Below are positions 1 through 8,257 of a DNA stretch of 26,799 bases, in pieces. The DNA comes from Pseudevernia furfuracea. Taxonomy: Eukaryota > Ascomycota > Lecanoromycetes > Lecanorales > Parmeliaceae. A model generated the notes under the pieces. That model saw only the letters and a program-made list of their open reading frames with translations, made no database searches and was not told the origin of the DNA. The stretch is from positions 1 through 26,799 of the forward strand of contig JAIUPT010000026.1 of NCBI GenBank assembly GCA_022315425.1, in the 5' to 3' direction. A program made the position numbers and the translations under genes. Position 1 is the first letter of the stretch. Each line of letters begins with the position of its first letter.

Positions 1-589
1 TCTGTCGTGTTTTAGCCTCTGGCTCTTAATAAAAGAAGAAAAAAAATCTTTAAAATAACTTTGCCTCGCCTTATAACAATAAAAGCTAATAAAAAAGCTT
101 TATGTGTAGTTAATCTTGGCTATATTACCAACCTTACCTCACTTATTACCATTATCAGGGCATGTGTAATTTAGGAGGAATGTAACCGATAAAGCACGCT
201 TACTTTTTTACTTTCAGCATATAGCCATAGGCTATGCGTTAATTCTATATTTAAGAAAATATCGTGTCTATCGTGTCTGTTGTGCTTAAGAACAATAACA
301 GGACTTAAGTGATTTTTATATTACGAACTTTATGTTTTTAATTATTTATACTGTTTACCATAAATGTTCCGCATAGAATACATATTTTATTGCTATCTTT
401 TACTGTTAATACTTAACGTAGTAAAACTTAGCGTATTTGTTATAATTAGAACGACTTGTCTTTTTTGTTTAAACAATAGGTAGCAATAAACAGAAGTAGG
501 CATATTGTTCTAATAGTAAGTTGTATACTAATAGCTAAACACTAACACAATGCTTATCTTTAAGCAGTATATTAAATTATATAAACATA
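1..589. other. Non-coding part of the inverted repeat, upstream of atp9
   Basis: AT-rich sequence without a supportable gene. It starts with a unit of the short GC-rich repeat family (GCCTCTGGCT, near 14-24) followed by A-rich tracts. The same sequence lies in inverted orientation at about 25927-26517. It may hold promoters or replication signals, but I see no recognisable motif. Confidence 0.6.
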
Positions 590-815
590 ATGGTACAAGC
601 AGCTAAAATTATAGGAACAGGATTAGCCACACACAGGTTTAATTGGAGCGGGTGTAGGAATTGGAGTAGTATTCGGTGCTTTAATATTAGGAGTAGCCAG
701 AAATCCTTCCCTTAGAGGACAATTGTTTTCTTATGCTATTCTTGGATTTGCTTTCTCAGAAGCCACAGGTTTATTCGCTCTTATGATGGCATTCCTTTTA
801 TTATACGTAGCATAA
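590..815 (+). pseudogene. atp9: ATP synthase subunit c (atp9), left copy, +1 frameshift
   Basis: This encodes the proteolipid subunit c, which forms the c-ring of F1Fo ATP synthase in the inner membrane. The start gives MVQAAKIIGTGLAT, then one extra base near 627-636 shifts the frame. After it the normal sequence resumes, with the glycine-rich first helix and the second helix containing FSEATGLFALMMAFLL; the E is the proton-binding carboxylate. The length of 226 bases is one more than the normal 74 codons plus stop. The inverted copy has a 13-base version of the same site differing by one base, so the shift is shared by both arms. Either atp9 is truly inactive here (many Pezizomycotina use a nuclear copy) or the site is prone to a repeatable sequencing error. 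Confidence 0.85.
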
Positions 816-1540
816 TTCGCCTAGTTCTATTGTATACAAGGAAACTCCTGGAGCCAGAGTGATGTAACATGTTAGCATACCTCTACTACTTATTCCTCAC
901 TCTATTTTTGCAGTAGGTCCGATAATTTATGGGTCGTCATAATAAGTAGGAAAAACTAATACAAGAAGTATTTTAGTGCCTATTGTGTTATATACACTGA
1001 TAAGAGAAAAATCCCTTTTATAAACACTCTCAATAAACACAATGCAGTGGTTAAAGATTGATATTATTATTATTATTACCCTGTATTTTTTATAAAAATA
1101 GGCGACTAGTGTTACTCACAAATCATGCTATTTAAAGCTTAGTTTAGTTGCTACAGTGAGTTATACATATAAGCATAATATTTAAGTTATATATTAATAT
1201 GACCGCATATTTATCTGGTCTTTTATTCATATGATTTGTTTTTTTTTGTTCTAGGTTATTAACCTTATTGTATTTTAAAATTATGCTTTTTTTTTATCTT
1301 TTATACATTTAAAAATTAAAGAGATATATATAAAAAATGCCATTAAAAATTATATTTGTGTGGCTAAAGCCACTAAAGCCCTTGCTTGTGTTTTTTATTA
1401 AAAATAAAAAAGGAGCGAACACTAAGTGACAGGGCTGCTTGCTCTGATATAAATAAAGCCCGGTTTTATTTTGGTTTTTTGCTCTTTTATCTTTTTTTTA
1501 ATTAAAAGCCTCTGGCTAGCCTCTGGCTATAAATGAGACT
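816..1540. other. Spacer between atp9 and rns with short repeats
   Basis: No gene is supported. The spacer contains a repeat with GGCTAAAGCC units (1359-1411) that recurs inverted downstream of rns, and two tandem GCCTCTGGCT units (1508-1528) just before rns. It is conserved in the right arm (about 24957-25700) with small differences, including an extra repeat unit near 25130. Confidence 0.6.
1359..1411 (+). repeat. Short inverted repeat, copy 5' of rns
   Basis: About 50 bases starting with GTGGCTAAAGCCACTAAAGC and continuing into a T-rich then A-rich stretch. Its reverse complement is found at 3103-3160 on the other side of rns with only a few differences, so rns is bracketed by an inverted pair. 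The same pair occurs in the right arm. Confidence 0.85.
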
Positions 1541-2900
1541 TTTTTTGGTTGAGTTTGATGATGGCTCTGATTGAACGCTGTCCAAATGCTTGACACATGC
1601 TAATCGAACGTCAATAATATCTAAATCATATAGATTAGATAATGTTGAAGTGGTGTACAGGTGAGTATATGATATTTTGGCTACCTAAGAGTAAGGAAAA
1701 TATGTAAGTAAATCCCTTATAATAAAAAAAGAAATATAAATTTATTTTAAAAGCAAGGGCTTTGGCCACACAACTTGTTTTTAAATATGTATTTCGCTCT
1801 TATATGATTATTAATATCTCGGATAGGTAGTAGTTAAGGTAATGGCTTAACTAGCTTAGCTCCGTAGTCGAGACTGAGAGGTCGATCGATCACATTGGGT
1901 CTGAAAAAACCCCAATACGTATAGTACAGCAGTGAGGAATATTGGTCAATGGCCTAACGGCTGAACCAGCAACTTGGGGGAATGTATTTCGACTATGTCG
2001 TATAAAGTTCTAGATAGAATGCTGATAATGACAATTTTCTATCTATATGTCTTGACCAAATCTTGTGCCAGCAGTCGCGGCAAGACAAGAGAGACTAGTG
2101 TTATTCATCTTTATTAGGTTTAAAGGGTACCTAGACTGTAAATTTAGCCCCTAAAGGGTACGTATTTACTAGAGTTATATGTGAGAGGAAGATGGAACTA
2201 TTAGTGTAAAGATGAAATTTTTTGATACTAATATAACGGGTAACGGCGAAGGCAACCCTCTATGTAATAACTGACGTTGAGGGACGAAGGCTCAGGGAGC
2301 GAAGAGGATTAGATACCCCCGTAGTCTGGGCAGACAATGATGAGTGTCATAGATTTCTTTAAGGGGTCTATAAATGAAAGTGTAAGCACTCCACCTCAAG
2401 AGTAATGTGGCAACGCAGGAACTGAAATCATTAGACCGTTTCTGAAACCAGTAGTGAAGTATGTTATTTAATTCGATGATCCTCGAAAAACCTTACCACA
2501 ATTTGTATGTCAATATTATATTGATACAAGCGTTGCATGGCTGTCTTCAGTTAATGTCGTGAGATTTGGTTAGGTCCATTAAATTAACGTAAACCCTTGC
2601 TTTTTTTATATTCATAAAGCAGTTCACCGCGATAATTGGATGTGATAACAGGGACTAAGACAAGTCATCATGGCCTGAATATTGTGGGCTATAGACGTGC
2701 CACAAATGCCTTTACAAAGGGATGCAATGATGCGAATCGGAGCTAATCCTTAAAATAGGATAATATGGATTGTAGTCTGAAACTTGACTGCATGAAAAAG
2801 GAATTACTAGTAATCGTGAGTAATAACATCACGGTGAATTTTATCTCAGATAGGTACTAACCACTCGTCAGGCGCTGAAAGGAGTATGTGCAATAAGTTT
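1541..2900 (+). rRNA. rns: Small-subunit ribosomal RNA, left copy
   Basis: This is the RNA core of the small mitoribosomal subunit. Conserved 16S-type landmarks occur in order: GAGTTTGATGATGGCTCTGA at the 5' end, the 530-loop motif GTGCCAGCAGTCGCGG at 2065-2080, GATTAGATAC near 2307, GCGTTGCATGGCTGTC near 2531, and a 3' domain with GGAATTACTAGTAATCGTGA. The ends are estimated from homology and could be off by tens of bases. A second copy lies inverted in the right arm and differs clearly in the GATTAGATAC hairpin region, the following helix and the V6-like region. No intron is seen. Confidence 0.93.
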
Positions 2901-3102
2901 GGTTTTTGTTATTATTTACTTTTTTTTTAATAAAAAATGAGACTTTAAGCAACTAGGCTTGGAGGTTTAACAAACAATCTTCGTATGCGTGACTCTGATT
3001 GGTGTTAAGTCGAAATACGGTTCGTGTAGTGGAAATTGCACGGGATTAATTACATTAACAATACACCCTTAAACATAATATACACATGTATCTTTGTTAG
3101 TT

Positions 3103-3160
3103 GTTTTTTATTTTTAATAAAAAACATAACCAAGGGCTTTAGTGGCTTTAGCCACACAAA
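3103..3160 (-). repeat. Short inverted repeat, copy 3' of rns
   Basis: Reverse-complement partner of 1359-1411: a T/A-rich stretch followed by AGGGCTTTAGTGGCTTTAGC and CACACAAATATTTGTG, which is itself a perfect palindrome. Together with its partner it frames rns and could allow inversion or copying of the rns module. Confidence 0.83.
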
Positions 3161-3233
3161 TATTTGTGTCTAATTATGAAGTACATTTAATTAAGTAGAA
3201 AAAACTATCATTAAAAATTTACTTATTAGATGA

Positions 3234-3306
3234 AGCCTTTATAGCTCAACGGTAGAGCGGAATACTGTTAATATTTTGATAGGTGTTCGATTCACCTTAA
3301 GGGCTC
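3234..3306 (+). tRNA. trnN: tRNA-Asn (anticodon GTT)
   Basis: Cloverleaf with acceptor AGCCTTT/AAGGGCT, D stem GCTC/GAGC, anticodon loop CTGTTAA (anticodon GTT) and T arm GGTG-TTCGATT-CACC. It sits in the left arm of the inverted repeat only; at the matching place the right arm has tRNA-Tyr. Confidence 0.88.
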
Positions 3307-3366
3307 TTTTTGTTTTTTTATAAAAATTAAACCAAAAAATAATATATTATTTAGATAATTATTTTG

Positions 3367-3437
3367 TGCGCGTTAGTTAAATGGTATAATGTTATGCTAC
3401 GGCCATAAAATTACAAGTTCGAACCTTGTACGCGCTG
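3367..3437 (+). tRNA. trnR: tRNA-Arg (anticodon ACG), left copy
   Basis: Acceptor GCGCGT/ACGCGC, anticodon stem TTATG/CATAA with loop CTACGGC (anticodon ACG), and T arm ACAAG-TTCGAAC-CTTGT. It would decode CGN arginine codons. Conventional mitochondrial genes here mainly use AGA, whereas the tails of the two chimeric ORFs use CGN codons more visibly. The inverted copy at 22961 has a damaged T arm, so this left copy is the better candidate for function. Confidence 0.88.
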
Positions 3438-3485
3438 TATGTGAAAGTGTTACTTAACTGTTTTAGTTATAAGTATTTTATGGAT

Positions 3486-3787
3486 TAGAGCTGACGAGGC
3501 TATACAGCTTATACGGGTCGGATAGGGTTTAGGGTTGTACTTAAATATAATCCGGACAGGGGGGGGGTTGATTGACAAAGGCTTGATATTAGGTTTTACC
3601 ATATTGTCATTCATTGTTAATAGTTTCCTTATATTTTGGCTTTTTTTCTCTAAATCTCATGTGATAGTGTAAAAGAATAAGCAGAAAAAATAAATAGGAA
3701 AAAAAAATAACCCCTTATTTTATAAAAAACAAGCTATATTTTTAATCTCCTTTTTTTGTTAAATAAACAATAACTAGTAAAAAAAAA
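3486..3787. other. Intergenic spacer with a G9 run
   Basis: No gene is supported. The first bases resemble the 5' end of the tRNA-Pro of the other arm and then diverge. A run of nine G at about 3559-3567 stands out in AT-rich DNA. The rest is A/T homopolymers leading into tRNA-Ser. Confidence 0.6.
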
Positions 3788-3872
3788 AGAGAATTGGCTG
3801 AGTGGTTTATAGCAATAAGCTTGAAACTTATCTGGTTTAAAGACCACATCCGTTCGAATCGGATATTCTCTG
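3788..3872 (+). tRNA. trnS: tRNA-Ser (anticodon TGA)
   Basis: Class II tRNA with a perfect acceptor AGAGAAT/ATTCTCT, D arm GGCTGAGTGGTTTATAGC, anticodon stem ATAAG/CTTAT with loop CTTGAAA (anticodon TGA), a long variable arm (GGTTTAAAGACC), and T arm ATCCG-TTCGAAT-CGGAT. It reads UCN serine codons and lies just upstream of atp6. Confidence 0.93.
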
Positions 3873-4035
3873 GACGTTGTTTTTTACAAATTTTTGTTAG
3901 TTGTTTTTTTTAGGCATTTTATAGTCTTTTTCGTCACCTTTTTAAAAATAAATAATAACAAGGCTAGATTTAGCAATGTATGCTATTAATAATAAAAAAG
4001 AACGGTGGAAAATGAATTAGGAATTTTTTAATTTT

Positions 4036-4833
4036 ATGGATAAATACAATAATATGTTTTACAATACAAGTACTACCTTAATAAGTCCTCTAGATCAATT
4101 TGAAATTAGAAATTTAATAGGTTTAGAGGCCCCAGTTTTAGCTAATCTACATATATCATTAAGCAATATAGGACTTTATTTAACTATTGCTGCTTTTACT
4201 GCTTTTTCTGTTAGTGTCTTAACTACAAATCTTAATAGAGTGATATCAAATAAGTGATCTGTAAGTCAAGAATCTCTATATGCTACTGTACACAGCATAG
4301 TTACAAGCCAAATAAATCAAAAAAACGGGCAAATATATTTCCCCTTTATGTACGCATTATTTATTTTTATTTTAATTAATAATTTAATAGGTATGGTACC
4401 ATACAGCTTTTCTTCAACATCTCATTTTATTTTGACTTTTTCGTTTAGTTTCACCATTGTATTAGGTGCTACTATTTTAGGTTTTCAAAAACATGGTTTA
4501 GAATTCTTTTCGTTATTTGTGCCAGCAGGCTGTCCATTAGGGCTATTACCTTTACTAGTAATAATAGAGTTCATTTCATACCTAGCTAGAAATGTGTCTT
4601 TGGGATTAAGATTAGCTGCTAATATTTTATCAGGTCACATGTTACTTAATATTTTAAGTGGATTTACATACAATATTATGACTTCAGGAATAGTATTTTT
4701 CTTCTTAGGGCTATTTCCTTTAGCCTTTATTATAGCCTTTTCTGGTTTAGAATTAGGAATTGCGTTCATACAAGCTCAAGTTTTTGTAGTGCTATCTTGT
4801 TCTTACATTAGAGATGCTCTAGAACTGCATTAG
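4036..4833 (+). CDS. atp6: ATP synthase subunit a (ATP6)
   Basis: Subunit a of the membrane Fo sector; it forms the proton half-channels against the c-ring. The frame is open for 265 residues with one TGA (4255) read as tryptophan, ending in TAG. The start MDKYNNMFYNTSTTLISPLD gives a short N-terminal stretch before ISPLDQFEI, as in fungal ATP6, whose precursor is often processed. Hallmarks are the fourth-helix segment SLGLRLAANILSGHMLL with the essential arginine, and the C-terminal helix with ELGIAFIQAQVFVVLSCSYI. There are six or so membrane helices and no intron. No atp8 was found upstream, where many fungi have it. Confidence 0.95.
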
Positions 4834-5385
4834 AATAAAAAATTAATATTTATGCTTTTCAAATATCTCCCAAAGGATATACACTTTTTTTTAATAAAAC
4901 TAAGAAGAGTGGATTAAATAAATAAAGCGTAAGGGTCTAAAAAAATGTAACATATATACGTAATATAAAAAGTATTAAAAATAGACCTCGTGGATAAATG
5001 TGTGAGGGTAACGTTTTCGTTTTATAGGTATTTTTGTTTACTTTTGTACTTATATTTTTTTTTAATTTACTTTTTTATAAAAAATAAGCTAAAAAATGAG
5101 CTAAATGTAATATTACTCTAGTTTTAGGATTAATCATTTATGCCTCTGGCCGCCTCTGGCTGCCTATGGCTGCCTCTGGCTATAGCCATATCTATTCTTT
5201 AAACAGCTATCTGCTATATCATCCAAAAATTGGAACGTTGTGGTCCCAAAAAGATTGTAAAGAAAAGTTAGTTATTGTATATGTATCTTCAAATTAACAA
5301 AACGTGTTATCTTATTAAGTTATTTAGAAAATACGGTTAATTGAAGCAGGTATGTTTACAGTAGGTTTAATAGAAGCAATTAACA
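4834..5385. other. Intergenic spacer with clustered GC-rich repeat units
   Basis: No gene is supported over about 550 bases. Most of it is A/T homopolymer. A cluster of GCCTCTGGCT-type units lies at 5141-5190. The sequence 5220-5385 is less AT-rich but has no recognisable RNA or ORF. Confidence 0.6.
5141..5190 (+). repeat. Tandem GCCTCTGGCT units
   Basis: Four tandem units of a roughly 11-base motif (TGCCTCTGGC, CGCCTCTGGC, TGCCTATGGC, TGCCTCTGGC) followed by TATAGCCATA, which can fold back on the last unit. The same motif recurs in other spacers near 14, 1508, 6723, 18791, 24972 and 26494. Confidence 0.85.
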
Positions 5386-5457
5386 CTCTTACTAGTTTAA
5401 TGGTAAAACAAGATACTTCTAATATCTGAGATCTAAGTTCAAATCTTAGGGAAGAGC
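5386..5457 (+). tRNA. trnR: tRNA-Arg (anticodon TCT)
   Basis: Acceptor CTCTTAC/GGAAGAG (one mismatch), D arm GTTTAATGGTAAAAC, anticodon stem AGATA/TATCT with loop CTTCTAA (anticodon TCT), and T arm CTAAG-TTCAAAT-CTTAG. It reads AGA/AGG, the main arginine codons of the respiratory genes here. Confidence 0.85.
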
Positions 5458-5653
5458 TTTTCTGTTATTATTATAAAATGTAAGGTCCTTCCTAACACTA
5501 TTGCCCTCTGTATTCAATGAATACTTTTTCCTACGCCTTTTTACATGAACTATATATATTAAAAATCCTTTTTCCTGGTAATTAAGCAAGTAAGGCAATA
5601 TTTTTGTTTAATTACGATAATACGCGTTATTTTTATTGCTGTAAAAAAAAGAT

Positions 5654-5740
5654 GAGACTAATAATAAGGGGGCAAGCAGCGGACGGTTCTGCCTTTTGAT
5701 TGCAGATCATAAAGCTGAGGTTCAATTCCTCCTTGTCTCT
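5654..5740 (+). tRNA. trnQ: tRNA-Gln-like (anticodon TTG) with elongated D region
   Basis: Anticodon region CTGCC-TTTTGAT-TGCAG gives TTG (Gln), with one mismatch closing the loop. The T arm is GAGG-TTCAATT-CCTC and the acceptor GAGACTA/TTGTCTC has one mismatch. The stretch between acceptor and anticodon stem is about nine bases longer than normal and GC-rich (GGGGGCAAGCAGCGGACGG), so the D arm is abnormal or carries insertion errors. The Gln identity is fairly safe; the 5' boundary is not. Confidence 0.6.
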
Positions 5741-5994
5741 GCCTCTTTTTTTTTGCATCTTTATTAAATTTATTCTTCCATTTATGTTATTGACGGTTTA
5801 CGTATATATAAAGTGGTATAAGGACACTGTGGTTATATAACAATATACTGAGTGTGTCTTATTAAGAAAACAACACTGAAATAATATATAAAGGGTTAAA
5901 GGTACCTTATATCTCGTTCTATATATAAAAAATATAAGTCTCAAGTAAAATATTAACAATCTCATCTTGAGAGAATCAAACCTAAATTATTCAT
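5741..5994. other. Spacer upstream of nad6
   Basis: AT-rich, with ATATATAAA-type stretches near 5806, 5884 and 5920. No gene or clear regulatory element is visible. Confidence 0.5.
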
Positions 5995-6660
5995 ATGTTC
6001 TGTTTATATGTGCTAAATGAATCTTTCACCGATGGCTATAAAGATATATTTTTGAGTTTTATTTCTTTAACTGCTATACTATGTGGTATTTTAGTTATTA
6101 TAAGTAAAAATCCTATAGTATCTGTTTTATTTTTAATAGGTTTATTCTTAAGTATTTCTGGCTACTTAATTATGCTAGGTATGAGTTTTATAGGTCTATC
6201 TTATCTCTTAGTGTACGTAGGGGCTGTATCTATACTATTTTTATTTATCCTAATGCTAATAAATGTTAGAATATCTGAATTACTAAGTGATACTAGTAAT
6301 AGTATACCTTTAGCCATAATAATAGGTATTTCTTTCAACTATCCTGTTTCTGAAATAATACCTTACAGTTTAGCAACTTCTAATAGTGATAGTGTTAGCT
6401 CAAATGATACTCTAAAAGGTTTCTCACATAATAATTATATGGACCATATAAAAAACTTACTTAATTTTTCTAGAGATAATGATGAAATCTCTCTTGTAAC
6501 ATCCAATTTGTGAGACGGTAACCTAGCAGAAACTTCGCATATTACTAGTATAGGGAATGTTATGTATACTAGCTATTCTATATGATTAATTATAACATCG
6601 ATAATTTTATTATTAGCTATGGTTGGTGCTATTGTTATAACAATAAAACAAAAAAACTAA
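5995..6660 (+). CDS. nad6: NADH dehydrogenase subunit 6
   Basis: Membrane subunit of complex I. The frame is open for 221 residues from ATG to TAA, with three TGA tryptophan codons (6511, 6583 and the Trp of the last helix region). The N-terminal half holds the family core: the helix with NPIVSVLFLIGLFLSISGYL and the motif LSYLLVYVGAVSILFLFILM, which contains the pi-bulge helix. A hydrophilic middle (about residues 95-185, rich in S, N and D) precedes a last helix, SIWLIITSIILLLAMVGAIV. This long polar loop is usual in filamentous ascomycetes. No intron or frameshift. Confidence 0.94.
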
Positions 6661-6951
6661 AAAGTTACATATTAACTATAAATATGTTTATTGTTATACA
6701 CATGTTTTATTACTAAAGCCTGCTAGCCTCTGGCTATTACATAAATACAAAAATAAGGAAAATATAGAGCGAGACAAGGCTATGGCTGACTATGGCTTAG
6801 CGTTTTTATTAGCTTTTCCTTTTTTTATTAAAAAAGTAAAAACCAAACTAATCAAACTACGATTTATTATCACCTTAACGTAATAATAACTCATGCATAT
6901 TTTATGTGGTGTAGGCTCATTTTACGCATTTTAGAAGATACCTATGTAATT
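6661..6951. other. Spacer between nad6 and cox3 with repeat units
   Basis: Contains GCCTGCTAGCCTCTGGCTAT near 6719 and GGCTATGGCTGACTATGGCT near 6778, both of the GCCTCTGGCT family, and A/T tracts. The cox3 frame is open upstream to an in-frame ATG at 6904, but I place the cox3 start at 6952. Confidence 0.6.
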
Positions 6952-7761
6952 ATGAATAATTCACAACGAAGTTATTTTCAATCTCATCCATTTCACTTGG
7001 TGTCACCTTCACCTTGGCCCATATTTACCTGTGTAAGTTTATTAACTCTAACTACTTCAAGCGTCTTATCATTTCATGGATTCGCAAAATCAGAACTTAT
7101 TGCACAATCGGCATTTTTATGTTTAGTTTTAAGTATGGTTTTTTGATTTAGGGATATAATATCAGAAGGTACTTACTTAGGTAACCACACTTTGGCAGTA
7201 CAAAGAGGTTTAAACATGGGTGTGGCTTTATTTATAATATCTGAAGCTTTATTTTTTGTGGCCATTTTTTGAACTTTTTTCCACAGTGCCTTGTCTCCAA
7301 CTGTTGAATTAGGAGCTATGTGACCACCTATGGGTATTGAAGCGATTGATCCTTTTGAGTTGCCCTTGCTAAATACAGTTATATTACTATCCTCAGGTGT
7401 AACTGTAACATATGCCCACCATTCATTAATACAAGGTGAAAGAAGCGGAACTTTATATGGCTTAGTGTACACAATTGTTTTAGCTGGAATATTTACAGCA
7501 TTTCAAGCAGTAGAATACAGTGTTTCATCATTCACTATTAGTGACGGAGCTTTTGGATCTTGTTTCTACTTCGGTACCGGCTTTCATGGGCTACATGTTA
7601 TGATAGGAACAGCCTTTTTAGCTGTAGGTCTATGACGTGCAATAGCTTACCACCTAACAGATAATCACCATCTGGGATTAGAGTCAGGTATACTATATTG
7701 ACATTTTGTGGATATAGTATGGTTATTTTTATTTATCTCTATATACTACTGAGGTTCTTAA
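6952..7761 (+). CDS. cox3: Cytochrome c oxidase subunit 3
   Basis: Core subunit III of complex IV. It gives 269 residues from ATG 6952 to TAA, the usual fungal length, starting MNNSQRSYFQSHPFHLVSPS; an in-frame ATG at 6904 would add 16 unlike residues. Seven membrane helices are expected. Conserved stretches visible are SEALFFVAIFWTFFHSALSP, FGTGFHGLHVMIGTAFL and YWHFVDIVWLFLFISIYYWG. Several TGA codons (for example 7144, 7270, 7321, 7633, 7699, 7750) stand where family tryptophans are expected, which confirms table 4. No intron. Confidence 0.95.
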
Positions 7762-7987
7762 ACAAATTTGAACTATATTCACATATAATCAGTTTAATTC
7801 TTATTAGCTATACCAATTATTATATATAGCTAACAATAACTGATATGTTTTTTTATGGTTAGCTATGGTTGGTTAGCGAACCAAGTGATTCTATTCTTTT
7901 ATATCTTTTTTTATATTAGCTAAAAAATAAAAATATACTTTTTATTAATTCCAAATCCCATTCTGTTATATATAAAATATAAAAATT

Positions 7988-8257
7988 ATGAACTTATCAC
8001 TAATACTATTTTTAATAGGAATATTAGGTTTTGTTTTAAATAGAAAAAACATTATATTAATGCTTATTTCTATTGAAATAATGTTATTAGCTATTACTTT
8101 TTTAATATTAGTAAGTTCACTTAGCTTTGATGATATATTAGGTCAAACCTATGCTATATATGTAATAGCAATAGCTGGAGCAGAATCAGCAATAGGTTTG
8201 GGTATTCTAGTAGCATTTTACAGATTAAGAGGAAGTGTTGCAATAGAATTTAAATAA
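7988..8257 (+). CDS. nad4L: NADH dehydrogenase subunit 4L
   Basis: Small three-helix subunit of complex I, 89 residues, the normal fungal length. It starts MNLSLILFLIGILGFVLNRK and includes the conserved EIMLLAITFLIL helix and AGAESAIGLGILVAFYRLRG with the buried glutamate. Its TAA shares the final A with the ATG of nad5, the one-base overlap typical of this pair, so the two are almost certainly co-transcribed. Confidence 0.96.
   Translation: MNLSLILFLIGILGFVLNRKNIILMLISIEIMLLAITFLILVSSLSFDDILGQTYAIYVIAIAGAESAIGLGILVAFYRLRGSVAIEFK

Larger units (their letters stand above)
1..3485. repeat. Left arm of large inverted repeat
   Basis: The first bases match the reverse complement of the bases ending at 26517, and the match continues through atp9, rns and tRNA-Arg(ACG) to about 3485, where it fades inside what is tRNA-Pro in the other arm. 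The arms differ by many substitutions and indels and by a swapped tRNA cassette, so they are diverged copies. The window opens inside the arm, so its true outer end is not visible. Large inverted repeats occur in some linear and circular fungal mitochondrial genomes; which form applies here cannot be decided. Confidence 0.93.

Noticed and set aside
3880..4035. atp8 upstream of atp6
   Set aside because: No MPQL-like start or short membrane ORF exists in this spacer.
4036..4833. atp6 as two genes split at the TGA near 4255
   Set aside because: TGA falls at tryptophan positions in all respiratory genes here; with table 4 the frame is continuous.
5141..5190. CRISPR-like array
   Set aside because: Units are directly adjacent without spacers; it is a simple tandem GC-rich repeat in a mitochondrial genome.
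7173..7472. Minus-strand ORF inside cox3, and similar antisense ORFs in nad4L/nad5, nad2, chimeric ORFs and rns
   Set aside because: They are shadows of strongly conserved genes on the other strand and show no independent protein family.
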